A program made the translations under genes and the position numbers. The notes beneath the pieces were generated by a model. The model saw nothing but the letters and a program-made list of their open reading frames with translations. It was not told where the DNA came from and did no database searches. Shown piece after piece: positions 7,357 to 16,246 of a stretch of 33,849 nucleotides of DNA (position 1 is its first letter; the number at the start of each line of letters is the position of its first letter). The DNA is from JBIOWF01 sp044868295. GTDB lineage: Bacteria; Actinomycetota; Actinomycetes; Streptosporangiales; Streptosporangiaceae. The stretch covers positions 1-33,849 of the forward strand of contig JBIOWF010000203.1 in the NCBI GenBank assembly GCA_044868295.1. Direction: 5' to 3'.

Positions 7357-9780
7357 ATGGCAGGCCCACGCGTCGTCATCATCGGAGCCGGAGTCGTCGG
7401 GGCCGCCCTCGCCGACGAGCTGTCGGCGAAGGGCTGGGACGACATCACCGTCGTCGACCAGGGCCCGGTGCCGGCCGCTGGCGGATCGACGTCGCACGCG
7501 CCCGGGCTGGTGTTCCAGACCACCCCGTCCAAGACCATGACGGAGATGGCGCGCTACACGGTCGAGAAGCTCAACTCCCTCGGCTGCTTCCTCCAGGTGG
7601 GCGGGCTTGAAGTGGCCACCACGCCCGAGAGACTCGTGGAGCTGCGCCGTCGCCACGGCTGGGCCACCGCGTGGGGCGTCGAGACGCACCTGATCACGCC
7701 TGAGGAGTGTGTGGAGCGTCACCCGCTGCTGGACGTCGACCGGATTCTCGGCGGGCTCTTCATCCCGACCGACGGCCTGGCCAAGGCCGTACGCGCCGTG
7801 GAGGTCCAACTCGGCCTCGCCAAGGAGCGCGGAGTCCGCGTGCTGGAGCGGCACGAGGTGCTGGACGTCCGCGTCGAGGGCGACCGGGTCGCCGCCGTCG
7901 TCACGGACCACGGGGAGATCCCGGCGGACCTCGTGGTCTGCTGTGCGGGCATCTGGGGCCCCCGGGTCGCGGGCATGGTGGGCATGTCCCTCCCGCTGAC
8001 CCCGCTCGCGCACCAGCTCGCCTGGACGGGTCCCGTGCCGGAGCTGAGCGGCCAGGAGGAGGAGGCCGTCCGGCCGATTCTGCGCCACCAGGACGCCGAC
8101 CTGTACTACCGCGACAAGTTCGACCGGCTGGGCATCGGCTACTACGGCCACCGCCCGATGCCGATCAGGCCGGAGGAGATCCTCTCCTTCGACGAGGCGG
8201 AGGTGATGCCGTCGGTGCTGACCTTCACCGAGGACGACTTCGCCCCGGCGTGGACCGAGACCCGCTCGCTGCTGCCGTCGACGCAGGACGCCAAGATCGA
8301 GGATGGCATAAACGGGCTGTTCTCCTTCACCACGGACGGCATGCCGCTGCTCGGCGAGTCCCCGGACGTCAAGGGCTTCTGGGCGGCCGAGGCCGTGTGG
8401 GTGACGCATTCGGCGGGCGTGGCGAGGGCCATGGCCGAGTGGCTGGCCGACGGCCACTGCTCGTCCTTCGACCTGCACGAGTGCGACGTCAACCGGTTCG
8501 AGCCGCACCAGCTCGCCCCGGAGTACGTGCTGACCCGCGACTGCCAGAACTTCGTCGAGGTCTACGACATCATCCACCCGCTGCAGCCGCCGGAGAACCT
8601 CCGCCCGCTGCGCACCACCCCGTTCTACGCCCGCCAGCGCGATCTCGACGCCCGGTTCCTGGAGGCCGGTGGCTGGGAGCGCCCGCAGTGGTACGGCGCC
8701 AACGCCCGGCTGCTCGACGGCAGGGACATTCCCCGGCCGGGCGACTGGGCCTCCCGGTACTGGTCCCCGATCGTGGGCGCCGAGGCCCAGGCCTCGCGCG
8801 AGACCGTAGCGCTCTACGACATGACCGCGCTCAAGCGGATCGAGGTCGCCGGGCGCGGCGCCGCCGCCTTCCTGCAGCGGCTCTCGACCGGCGACGTCGA
8901 CAAGTCGGTCGGCTCGGTGACCTACTGCCTGCTGCTCGACGAGGACGGCGGCATCCGCAGCGACATCACCGTCGCCAGGCTCGGCCGGGACCTGTTCCAG
9001 GTCGGCGCCAACGGCAACCTCGATCTTGACTGGTTCCACCGGCACCTGCCCTCGGACGGATCGGTCGTCATCCGCGACATCACGGCCGGCACGTGCTGCC
9101 TCGGAGTCTGGGGCCCGCGCGCCCGCGACCTCGTGGCGCCGCTGGCCGGCCCGGACTTCGCCGCCGGCGGCTTCCGCTACTTCCGCGGCAAGCGGGCCTT
9201 CGTCGGCACGGTGCCGGTCACCGCGCTGCGGCTCTCCTACATCGGCGAGCTGGGCTGGGAGCTGTACACGACGGCCGACCTCGGCGCCAAGCTGTGGGAC
9301 ACCCTCTGGGAGGCGGGCCAGGAGCACGGGATCATCGCGGGCGGCCGGGGCGCCTTCAACAGCCTGCGCCTGGAGAAGGGATATCGGTCCTTCGGCACCG
9401 ACATGACCTACGAGCACGACCCCTACGAGGCGGGCCTCGGCTTCGCGGTGAAGGCCGACAAGACGGGCTTCATCGGCCGCGAGGCCCTGCTGGAGCGCCG
9501 CGACGCGGTGCGGCGCCGGCTGGCCTGCCTGACGATCGACGGTCCGGACGCGGTCGTCATGGGCAAGGAACCGGTGTACGACGGCGAGAGCTGCGTCGGG
9601 TACGTCACCAGCGCCGCCTACGGCTACACGATCGGCGCGGGCATCGCCTACGCGTGGCTGCCGGCCGAGCTGTCCGTCCCCGGCCAGCTGGTCCACATCG
9701 GCTACTTCGACCGGCGGGTCCCCGCCGTCGTCGCCGCGGAGCCGCTCTTCGACCCGGCGATGACCCGGCTGCGCGGCTAG
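7357..9780 (+). CDS. Dimethylglycine oxidase (FAD/folate, two-domain)
   Basis: An 807-residue enzyme closely resembling Arthrobacter globiformis dimethylglycine oxidase, which is about 830 residues. It oxidatively demethylates dimethylglycine to sarcosine, makes H2O2 and channels the imine carbon to THF as 5,10-methylene-THF. The N-terminal FAD domain starts VVIIGAGVVGAALADEL and has GGSTSHAPGLVFQT, whose His47 matches the covalent-flavin histidine region. The C-terminal half (about 430-800) is an aminomethyltransferase-like folate domain with LSYIGELGWELY and RLEKGYRSFGTDMTYEHDP. ATG 7357 is chosen for its GGAGG five bases upstream; the open frame extends to a TTG at 7261, but that would overlap the promoter. 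It is the first gene of an operon with soxBDAG. A sarcosine dehydrogenase role is the main alternative. Confidence 0.9.
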   Translation: MAGPRVVIIGAGVVGAALADELSAKGWDDITVVDQGPVPAAGGSTSHAPGLVFQTTPSKTMTEMARYTVEKLNSLGCFLQVGGLEVATTPERLVELRRRHGWATAWGVETHLITPEECVERHPLLDVDRILGGLFIPTDGLAKAVRAVEVQLGLAKERGVRVLERHEVLDVRVEGDRVAAVVTDHGEIPADLVVCCAGIWGPRVAGMVGMSLPLTPLAHQLAWTGPVPELSGQEEEAVRPILRHQDADLYYRDKFDRLGIGYYGHRPMPIRPEEILSFDEAEVMPSVLTFTEDDFAPAWTETRSLLPSTQDAKIEDGINGLFSFTTDGMPLLGESPDVKGFWAAEAVWVTHSAGVARAMAEWLADGHCSSFDLHECDVNRFEPHQLAPEYVLTRDCQNFVEVYDIIHPLQPPENLRPLRTTPFYARQRDLDARFLEAGGWERPQWYGANARLLDGRDIPRPGDWASRYWSPIVGAEAQASRETVALYDMTALKRIEVAGRGAAAFLQRLSTGDVDKSVGSVTYCLLLDEDGGIRSDITVARLGRDLFQVGANGNLDLDWFHRHLPSDGSVVIRDITAGTCCLGVWGPRARDLVAPLAGPDFAAGGFRYFRGKRAFVGTVPVTALRLSYIGELGWELYTTADLGAKLWDTLWEAGQEHGIIAGGRGAFNSLRLEKGYRSFGTDMTYEHDPYEAGLGFAVKADKTGFIGREALLERRDAVRRRLACLTIDGPDAVVMGKEPVYDGESCVGYVTSAAYGYTIGAGIAYAWLPAELSVPGQLVHIGYFDRRVPAVVAAEPLFDPAMTRLRG

Positions 9781-9807
9781 CCGTCAAGCGCGCTCTACGG
9801 AAGGATC

Positions 9808-11025
9808 ATGATGCACGACCTGCCCGAGCACCCGGACCGGCTGTGGCACAGCGCCGAGCCGAAGCGCTCCTACGACGTGGTGATCGTCGGAGCCGGTGGC
9901 CACGGCCTGGCGACGGCGTACTACCTGGCGAAGAACCACGGGATCACGAACGTGGCGGTGCTGGAGCGCGGCTGGCTGGCCGGCGGCAACATGGCGCGCA
10001 ACACCACGATCATCCGGTCCAACTATCTGTGGGACGAGAGCGCAGGCATCTACGAGCACGCGCTGAAACTGTGGGAGGGGCTGGAGGAGGACCTCGGCTA
10101 CCCCATCCTGTTCAGCCAGCGCGGGGTGCTCAACCTGGCGCACAGCCTGCAGGACGTCAGGGACAGCGTGCGCCGCGTCCACGCCAACAAGCTCAACGGC
10201 GTCGACGCCGAGTGGCTCGATCCGGAGCAGGTCAAAGAGGTCTGCCCGATCGTCAACATCTCACCGGACGTGCGGTACCCGGTGCTGGGCGCGACCTACC
10301 AGCCACGGGCCGGGATCGCCAAGCACGACTACGTCGCGTGGGGCTACGCCCGCGCCGCCGCGGCGATGGGCGTCGACCTGATCGAGCACTGCGAGGTCAC
10401 CGGCATCGAGGTCGCCGACGGGCGGGCGCATGCCGTACAGACCACGAAGGGCCGGATCACGGCGGGCACGATCGCGCTGTGCGCGGCGGGCCACTCGTCG
10501 GTGGTGGGCAAGATGGCGGGGATCGACCTCCCGCTGCAGAGCCACCCGCTCCAGGCGCTGGTCTCCGAGTTGCTGGAGCCCGTGCACCCCACCGTCGTGA
10601 TGTCCAACGCCGTGCACGTCTACGTCAGCCAGGCCCACAAGGGCGAGCTCGTCATGGGCGCGGGCGTCGACGCGTACAACTCCTACCGGCAGCGCGGCTC
10701 GTTCCACATCATCGAGCGGCAGATGTCGGCCGCGCTGGAGCTCTTCCCGATCTTCGCGCGGGCGCACGTGCTGCGGACCTGGGGCGGGGTGGTGGACGTC
10801 AGCCCAGACGCCTCCCCGATCGTCGGGCTCACCCCCGTCGACGGGCTCTACGTCAACTGCGGCTGGGGCACCGGCGGCTTCAAGGCCACGCCCGGGGTCG
10901 GCTGGTGCTTCGCGCACACGATCGCCACCGGCGCGCCGCACCCGCTGAACGCCCCCTTCTCCCTCGAACGATTCACCACCGGCGCGCTCGTGGACGAGCA
11001 CGGCGCCGCCGCGGTAGCCCACTGA
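9808..11025 (+). CDS. soxB: Sarcosine oxidase, beta subunit
   Basis: SoxB is the catalytic flavoprotein of heterotetrameric sarcosine oxidase, oxidising sarcosine to glycine. The 405-residue protein starts with the FAD motif YDVVIVGAGGHGLATAYYLA, has the SoxB-typical GGNMARNTTIIRSNYLWDES, and carries AGIAKHDYVAWGYARA, whose His173 corresponds to the residue that binds FMN covalently in this family. The C-terminal WGTGGFKATPG closes the FAD site. Two in-frame ATGs (9808, 9811) follow GGAAGGA (9799-9805); 9811 has better spacing, in which case the FMN histidine is residue 172. It lies 27 bases after the dimethylglycine oxidase gene, whose product it would take over. Confidence 0.95.
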   Translation: MMHDLPEHPDRLWHSAEPKRSYDVVIVGAGGHGLATAYYLAKNHGITNVAVLERGWLAGGNMARNTTIIRSNYLWDESAGIYEHALKLWEGLEEDLGYPILFSQRGVLNLAHSLQDVRDSVRRVHANKLNGVDAEWLDPEQVKEVCPIVNISPDVRYPVLGATYQPRAGIAKHDYVAWGYARAAAAMGVDLIEHCEVTGIEVADGRAHAVQTTKGRITAGTIALCAAGHSSVVGKMAGIDLPLQSHPLQALVSELLEPVHPTVVMSNAVHVYVSQAHKGELVMGAGVDAYNSYRQRGSFHIIERQMSAALELFPIFARAHVLRTWGGVVDVSPDASPIVGLTPVDGLYVNCGWGTGGFKATPGVGWCFAHTIATGAPHPLNAPFSLERFTTGALVDEHGAAAVAH

Positions 11026-11038
11026 AGGAGCCCGTCAG

Positions 11039-11296
11039 ATGCTGCTGATCCCCTGTCCGTGGTGCGGGCCACGCGACGAGGCCGAGTTCTACTACGGCGG
11101 GCAGGCCCGCGTCGCCTATCCGGAGGACCCCGCCGGTCTTTCCGACGAGGAGTGGGCGCGGTACCTGTTCTTCCGCGACAACCCCAAGGGGCGGTTCGCC
11201 GAGCGGTGGAGCCACTCGGCGGGCTGCCGCCGCTGGTTCAACCTGGTCCGCGACACGGCCACCAACGAGATCCACACCAGTGAGGTGACCGCATGA
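11039..11296 (+). CDS. soxD: Sarcosine oxidase, delta subunit
   Basis: SoxD is the small zinc-binding structural subunit of heterotetrameric sarcosine oxidase. The 85-residue product has the N-terminal PCPWCGPRDEAEF with a Cys-x2-Cys pair (residues 6 and 9) and the C-terminal RWSHSAGCRRWFNLVRDT with His and Cys ligands, which together hold zinc. GAAGGAG lies eight bases before ATG 11039. The soxB-soxD gap is 13 bases, and the stop overlaps the soxA start as ATGA. Length and motifs are normal for the family. Confidence 0.94.
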   Translation: MLLIPCPWCGPRDEAEFYYGGQARVAYPEDPAGLSDEEWARYLFFRDNPKGRFAERWSHSAGCRRWFNLVRDTATNEIHTSEVTA

Positions 11297-14205
11297 CCGC
11301 CCGCCGCGCACCGGGCGCGCAGGCCGCAGCGGGAGAGGCGCTACGGTTCCGGTTCGACGGCCGGGACTACGAGGGCCGCCCGGGCGACACGCTCGCCGCG
11401 GCGCTGCTCGCCAACGGCGTCCGCACGGTGTCCAGGAGCATCGGGCTGGGCCGTCCCCGTGGGATCTACGCCGCGTGGACCGAGGAGCCCAACGCGATCG
11501 TCCAGATCGAGCACCCCTTCCCCGAGCCGATGCTGCAGGCCACCACGGTCGAGCTGTACGACGGGCTGGTGGCGAGCGGACTGGCCGGAAAGGGGTGGCT
11601 GAGCCCGGAGCCCGACCCCGCACGCTACGACGCCGTCCACGCCCACTGCGACGTCCTGGTGGTCGGCGCGGGCCCGGCCGGCCTGATGGCGGCCACGGTG
11701 GCGGCCGACTCCGGCGCCCGGGTGATCCTCGCCGACGACCGGCCCACCCCCGGCGGCAGCCTCCCGGACGGCACCGAGACCGTCGATGGCACCCCGGGTG
11801 CCCGATGGGCCGCCGCCACGCTGGCCGCGTTGGCGGACCGGCCGGACGTGCGGGTGCTCGGCCGCACCACCGTGTTCGGCCACTACGACGACAACTACCT
11901 GGTCGCTGTCGAGCGCCGGGGCGAGCGGGCGTCGTCACGCGAGCGCGTCTGGCGCATCCGGGCCCGCCGCGTCGTGCTGGCCACCGGCGCGCACGAGCGT
12001 TCGATCGCCTTCGCGGGCAACGACCGGCCGGGCGTGATGCTCGCCGGTGCCGCGCGCGCCTACGCGAACCGGTACGGCGTCCTCCCCGGCCGCCGCGCGG
12101 TGGTGTTCACCACCAACGACAGCGCCTACGCCGCCGCCCGCGATCTGGCGGCGGCCGGCGTGGAGATCGCCGCGATCGTCGACGTACGGCCGGGCAGCGG
12201 CCGGGCATGGAACGCCCAGGTGGGGGACGGCACCGAGGTGCTCGCCGGCCACGTGGTCACCGGAGTAGGCGTGAACGCCTCCCTGGGCGAGGTCTCATCG
12301 GTGACCATTTCCGCTGGCCGGGAGATCGAGGCGGACCTGCTGCTCGTCTCGGGCGGCTGGAACCCCGTGGTCCACCTGTTCAGCCAGGCGGGCGGGGAGC
12401 TGGGCTACGACGAGGAGGCCGGGGCCTTCCTCCCCGGCGCGGTGCGCCAGGCGGTGGACGTCGCCGGGGCCGCCCGTGGGCAGTTCACCCTGGCCGGGTG
12501 CCTGCGAGGCGGCGCCGAGGCCGGAGCGCGGGCCGCCGAGGCGGCCGGGTTCCGGGTCACGGGCACCACATCGGTGCCGCAGACCGCCGAAGATGCCGGG
12601 TTGCGGGCCCGGGGTGGCCGATCGGCGTCACAGGCCGAGCTCCCAGTGGCCGGGAACGGCGCAGCGCAGGCCGATGACGTCGCGGCGCGGGCCGAGGGCG
12701 GCGGGGGGCTGCCCGCGGAGCATGTGTGGCTCGTGCTCTCGGACGACTACCGGACCCACTTCGTGGACCTGCAACGGGACGTGACCGTGGCCGACGTCAG
12801 GCGGGCGACCGGCGCCGGGCTTCGCTCGGTCGAGCACGTCAAGCGCTACACCACCGCCGGCACGGCACACGATCAGGGCAAGACCTCCGGTGTGCTCACC
12901 AGCGGGATCGTCGCCCACACCCTCGGCGTGAACGTCGGCGAGCTCGGCACGACCACGTTCCGCGCGCCGTACGTGCCGGTCGGCTTCGCCACGCTCGCCG
13001 GGCGTGACCGGGGGGCGCTGCACGACCCGGCCCGGGTCACCTCGCTGCACGAATGGCACGTGGCGAACGGCGCGCTGTTCGAGAACGTCGGGCAGTGGAA
13101 GCGGCCCTGGTACTACCCCCGCCCCGGCGAGGACATGGAGGCCGCGGTCCTGCGGGAGTGCGCGGCCGTACGCGACGGTGTGGGAGCGATGGACGCCTCC
13201 ACGCTGGGCAAGATCGATGTCCAGGGACCGGACGCGGCCGAGCTGCTGGACCGGCTCTACACGAACATGATGAGCACGCTCAAGGTCGGCGCGATCCGCT
13301 ACGGCGTCATGTGCCGGCCCGACGGCATGGTCTTCGATGACGGGACGGTGATCCGCCTGGCGGAGGACCGGTTCCTGGTGACCACGACCACCGGCAACGC
13401 CGCCGCCGTCCTGGACTGGATGGAGGAGTGGCTGCAGACGGAATGGCCGTCCCTGAAGGTGTACTGCACCTCGGTCACCGAGCACTGGGCGACCGTGGCC
13501 CTGGCCGGGCCCGGCTCGCGGGACGTGCTGGCCGGGCTCGCCCCGGACCTCGCCGTCGACAACGCGAGCTTCCCGTTCATGACCTGGCGTGACGCCGAGG
13601 TGGCCGGGCTGCCCGCGCGGGTGTGCCGGATCAGCTTCTCCGGCGAGCTGGCCTACGAGATCAACGTCAACGCCTGGGACGGGCTCGCGCTGTGGTCGTC
13701 CATCCAGGCGACCGGCCTGGTCACACCGTACGGAACGGAGACCATGCACGTGCTGCGGGCCGAGAAGGGCTATCCGATCGTCGGCCAGGACACCGACGGC
13801 ACGGTCACCCCGGCCGACCTCGGGATGGACTGGGTGGTGTCCAGGAAGAAGGCCGACTTCATCGGCAAGCGGTCGTTCGCGCGGGCCGACACGGCCAGGC
13901 CCGACCGCAAGCACCTGGTCGGCCTGCTGCCGGTCGATCCGGACATCCTCCTGCCCGAGGGCGCCCATCTGATCGAAACCGGCGAGGTGCCCGCGCCGCC
14001 GGTCCCGATGCTGGGCCACGTCACGTCGAGCTACCGCAGCGCGGCGCTCGGCCGTACCTTCGCGCTCGCCCTCGTCAAGGGCGGCCGCGACCGGGTCGGC
14101 GAGCGGCTCTACGTTCCGCTCGCGGGGCCGGGACACGAGGCGGTCCCGGTCACCGTCACCCATCACGTCCTGTACGACCCCGAGGGAGCGCGCCGCGATG
14201 GCTGA
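11293..14205 (+). CDS. soxA: Sarcosine oxidase, alpha subunit
   Basis: SoxA (970 residues) binds NAD+ and folate and converts the formaldehyde equivalent released at SoxB into 5,10-methylene-THF. Residues about 13-70 (FDGRDYEGRPGDTLAAALLA) form the ferredoxin-like N-terminal region. VVGAGPAGLMAATVAAD (about 121-137) opens the dinucleotide domain, which continues with RRVVLATGAHERSIAFAG. The C-terminal third (about 585-960) is an aminomethyltransferase/folate domain with RISFSGELAYEINV and LRAEKGYPIVGQDTDGT. A low-complexity Ala/Gly linker (about residues 425-475) joins the halves and is somewhat long. ATG 11293 overlaps soxD by four bases. The soxA stop overlaps soxG by eight bases. Confidence 0.95.
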   Translation: MTARRAPGAQAAAGEALRFRFDGRDYEGRPGDTLAAALLANGVRTVSRSIGLGRPRGIYAAWTEEPNAIVQIEHPFPEPMLQATTVELYDGLVASGLAGKGWLSPEPDPARYDAVHAHCDVLVVGAGPAGLMAATVAADSGARVILADDRPTPGGSLPDGTETVDGTPGARWAAATLAALADRPDVRVLGRTTVFGHYDDNYLVAVERRGERASSRERVWRIRARRVVLATGAHERSIAFAGNDRPGVMLAGAARAYANRYGVLPGRRAVVFTTNDSAYAAARDLAAAGVEIAAIVDVRPGSGRAWNAQVGDGTEVLAGHVVTGVGVNASLGEVSSVTISAGREIEADLLLVSGGWNPVVHLFSQAGGELGYDEEAGAFLPGAVRQAVDVAGAARGQFTLAGCLRGGAEAGARAAEAAGFRVTGTTSVPQTAEDAGLRARGGRSASQAELPVAGNGAAQADDVAARAEGGGGLPAEHVWLVLSDDYRTHFVDLQRDVTVADVRRATGAGLRSVEHVKRYTTAGTAHDQGKTSGVLTSGIVAHTLGVNVGELGTTTFRAPYVPVGFATLAGRDRGALHDPARVTSLHEWHVANGALFENVGQWKRPWYYPRPGEDMEAAVLRECAAVRDGVGAMDASTLGKIDVQGPDAAELLDRLYTNMMSTLKVGAIRYGVMCRPDGMVFDDGTVIRLAEDRFLVTTTTGNAAAVLDWMEEWLQTEWPSLKVYCTSVTEHWATVALAGPGSRDVLAGLAPDLAVDNASFPFMTWRDAEVAGLPARVCRISFSGELAYEINVNAWDGLALWSSIQATGLVTPYGTETMHVLRAEKGYPIVGQDTDGTVTPADLGMDWVVSRKKADFIGKRSFARADTARPDRKHLVGLLPVDPDILLPEGAHLIETGEVPAPPVPMLGHVTSSYRSAALGRTFALALVKGGRDRVGERLYVPLAGPGHEAVPVTVTHHVLYDPEGARRDG

Positions 14206-14752
14206 GCGACTGAGCCCGCTGACCCGATTCGAGCCGGTGTCGACCGAGAGCCTGAGCATCGCGGAGATCCCGTTCCTCACGCAGGTCGACCTCCGCGTGG
14301 ACCCGAAGTGCCGGGCCGCCGCAGACATCGGCCTCGCCCTGGGCGCGCCGCTCCCCACCGAGCCCGGCACGTACGCGAGCGGGGACGTCGACGTCATGTG
14401 GCTCGGACCCGACGAATGGCTGGTCGTCGGCCCGGCCGGTGACCGCGACCTGGAGGCCAGGATTCGAGCGATGGCGGGCGGGGAGCACGTCGGGGTCACC
14501 GACGTGTCCGCGCAGCGTACGGCGCTGCGGGTGGCCGGGCCCAGAGCGCGCGACCTGCTGGCCCATGGCTGCGCCCTGGACCTGCATCCCCGGGTGTTCG
14601 GCCCGGGCCGGTGCGCGCAGACCATGCTGGCCCTCGCCCAGGTGGTGCTGGTCGCGCGGGAGGACGACGAGTTCCGGGTGCTGGTCCGGTCGTCGTTCGC
14701 GAGCTACCTGGCCGAGTGGCTGCTCGACGCGGCGGCGGAGTACCTGAGTTGA
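14198..14752 (+). CDS. soxG: Sarcosine oxidase, gamma subunit
   Basis: SoxG is the fourth subunit of heterotetrameric sarcosine oxidase and is related to small folate-domain (GcvT/YgfZ) proteins. The 184-residue product has the usual N-terminal RLSPLTRFEPVSTESLSIAE, the central GPDEWLVVGPAGD, and VTDVSAQRTALRVAGPRARD followed by GCALDLHP. ATG 14198 lies nine bases after GAGGGAG and inside the end of soxA, so translation is probably coupled. It is the last gene of the operon; a hairpin follows at 14777-14809. Confidence 0.93.
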   Translation: MAERLSPLTRFEPVSTESLSIAEIPFLTQVDLRVDPKCRAAADIGLALGAPLPTEPGTYASGDVDVMWLGPDEWLVVGPAGDRDLEARIRAMAGGEHVGVTDVSAQRTALRVAGPRARDLLAHGCALDLHPRVFGPGRCAQTMLALAQVVLVAREDDEFRVLVRSSFASYLAEWLLDAAAEYLS

Positions 14753-14776
14753 CGCTGCCCGTGGCCGGTGCCGGGA

Positions 14777-14809
14777 CGTCGACTGGCCTGGTGGTCGGCA
14801 CAGTCGACG
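14777..14809 (+). terminator. Hairpin after soxG
   Basis: CGTCGACTG (14777-14785) pairs perfectly with CAGTCGACG (14801-14809). Inner GCC/GGC pairing extends the stem to about 12 bp with a bulged A. It is 25 bases after the soxG stop and before the next promoter. No T tract is present, so it is a probable but not certain terminator. Confidence 0.5.
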
Positions 14810-14869
14810 GCGCCGACGTTCTGACCGGTGGCTTGACATGGAGTACCCGCACTCCTCAACCCCGCCTGG

Positions 14870-14875
14870 CATAAT
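14870..14875 (+). promoter_or_regulatory. -10 box of a probable leaderless transcript
   Basis: CATAAT ends six bases before the ATG at 14882, and no Shine-Dalgarno is visible in the intervening GGGATC. The spacing implies transcription starting at the A of the start codon. A TTGACA at 14833-14838 is too far upstream (31 bases) to be its -35. Confidence 0.4.
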
Positions 14876-14881
14876 GGGATC

Positions 14882-15583
14882 ATGGAGCTGGAGATTCACG
14901 TCGCACCCGAACTGCGGTTCTTCCTGGCGCCTCGCCATCGGAAGGGAGAGCTCCGGGTGCCCCTCGACGAGACGTCGTCCTTGGGGCATCTGGTCGAGTC
15001 GGTCGGCGTCCCGCTTCCCGAAGTCGGCTCCCTCCTCGTCGGCGACCGTCCGGTCACTGCGTCCTACCGGCCGGCCCCGGGCGACGCGGTGAGCGTCCTC
15101 GGGGTGACGCGCCCGCAGCGGGTGCCGGTCTCGTGCTTCCTCCTCGACGTCCATCTCGGCACGCTGGCACGGCGGCTCCGCCTGGTCGGCGTCGACACCG
15201 CCTACCACACCGACCGCGAGGACGAACTCCTGGTCGAGCAGGCCAACGACGAACGGCGGATCCTGCTGACCCGGGATCGCGGGTTGTTGCGGCGCAGAGC
15301 CCTGTGGCTGGGCGCCTATGTGCGCAGTTGCAGCCCGGACGAGCAGTTCCAGGAGATTCTCGATCGTTTCGCCCCGCCGCTGGCGCCGTGGACCCGGTGC
15401 ACGGCCTGCAACGGCAGGCTCTCACCGGCCGCCAAGGGCGAGGTCGAGCCGTCCCTGCTTCCGGGCACGCAGCGCAACTTCGACACGTTCGCCCGCTGCC
15501 TCTCCTGCGACCACGTGTACTGGCGCGGCGCCCACCACACGCACCTGGAAGCCATCGTGGAGACCGCCCGCACCGCCGTCTGA
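14882..15583 (+). CDS. Mut7-C RNase-domain protein with ubiquitin-like N-terminus
   Basis: A 233-residue protein with three parts. Residues 1-75 resemble a ubiquitin/MoaD-like fold (ELRFFLAPRHRKGELRV ... PGDAVSVLGV). Residues about 85-160 are a Mut7-C PIN-like nuclease domain: FLLDVHLGTLARRLRLVGVD, then ERRILLTRDRGLLRRRAL with acidic residues expected at the active site. Residues about 175-215 form a zinc ribbon with RCTACNGRL and ARCLSCDHVYW (two Cys-x2-Cys pairs). This architecture is widespread in bacteria; a role in RNA processing or decay is inferred from the PIN-like fold and has not been established for this form. It probably starts without a leader. It is not obviously part of the sox operon. 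Confidence 0.85.
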   Translation: MELEIHVAPELRFFLAPRHRKGELRVPLDETSSLGHLVESVGVPLPEVGSLLVGDRPVTASYRPAPGDAVSVLGVTRPQRVPVSCFLLDVHLGTLARRLRLVGVDTAYHTDREDELLVEQANDERRILLTRDRGLLRRRALWLGAYVRSCSPDEQFQEILDRFAPPLAPWTRCTACNGRLSPAAKGEVEPSLLPGTQRNFDTFARCLSCDHVYWRGAHHTHLEAIVETARTAV

Positions 15584-15679
15584 CACCCGTTCCGCTCCGC
15601 CGACGCCTGCCGCGGCGGGTGGCTTGAGCTGGGCGTATGCGGGAACGGTGATGTTGTGGCAGGTAAGCGAGACGGGGCC

Positions 15680-16132
15680 ATGTCCTCGGACGTGCCCGTG
15701 ATCACCAGCCTGTCGGAGCTGGCGGCGCTGCTCGGTCGACGCCGGGGGCTGTTCATCCGATGGGCGAGGAACTGGGACAACGACGAGGACCAGGGCTGCA
15801 GCCGGGACGCCCTCACCGGCGCGCCCCTGCCCGGCCTGTCGGCCAACCCCCTGGACGTGGAGAGCTGGTGGGCGGACCGTCCGATCGAGCTCTGGGCCGC
15901 GCGCCGCCTGTACGACTACTCCCACATCCGCAGGAAGCGCGGGCCCGACATCAAGGCATGGGTGCTCGCCGGCCGGGAGGTGGGGCGCGGCCCGGACAAC
16001 GAGCCCCTCATCGAGTGCGCCGACGTGATCGGCATCGTCGGCGACGCCGTGCTCAAGGAGGCGGACGAACTCGTTCAGGCCCACGACTCCGGCGTCTGGG
16101 GCCCCCTCGACCGCCGCGGCCGTTCGCACTAG
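15680..16132 (+). CDS. DUF6098-like conserved protein
   Basis: A 150-residue soluble protein with no known function. It has the pattern I associate with DUF6098: a short N-terminus (DVPVITSLSELAALLG), an aromatic strand (GLFIRWARNWDNDED), CSRDALTGAPLPGLSANPL, a Trp-rich DVESWWADRPIELWAARRL, and GRGPDNEPLIECADVIG near the end. No membrane segment or signal is visible. The frame can start at GTG 15656, but ATG 15680 matches the expected N-terminus better; neither has a strong Shine-Dalgarno. It follows the Mut7-C gene by about 100 bases on the same strand and is convergent with cydB. Confidence 0.7.
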   Translation: MSSDVPVITSLSELAALLGRRRGLFIRWARNWDNDEDQGCSRDALTGAPLPGLSANPLDVESWWADRPIELWAARRLYDYSHIRRKRGPDIKAWVLAGREVGRGPDNEPLIECADVIGIVGDAVLKEADELVQAHDSGVWGPLDRRGRSH

Positions 16133-16246
16133 CGCCGCGCCAAGGTCTGCCCGGAAGGAGCCGAGCCACGGTTCACCCGGAAGCAGCGGTGTCGAGGTGC
16201 CGCCCCGGGCGACGCGATGGGCAAAGATCGGCGGAAGGGGCAGGAG

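Noticed and set aside
7276..9696. 806-codon open frame on the minus strand opposite dimethylglycine oxidase
   Set aside because: Composition-driven shadow; its peptide shows no family motif, while the plus strand matches a known enzyme end to end.
12628..14625. 665-codon minus-strand frame opposite soxA/soxG
   Set aside because: Shadow of conserved sox genes; no recognisable motif and no ribosome site.
14833..14861. TTGACA as -35 of a sigma-70-type promoter before the Mut7-C gene
   Set aside because: No acceptable -10 lies 16-19 bases downstream; the CATAAT box is 31 bases away.
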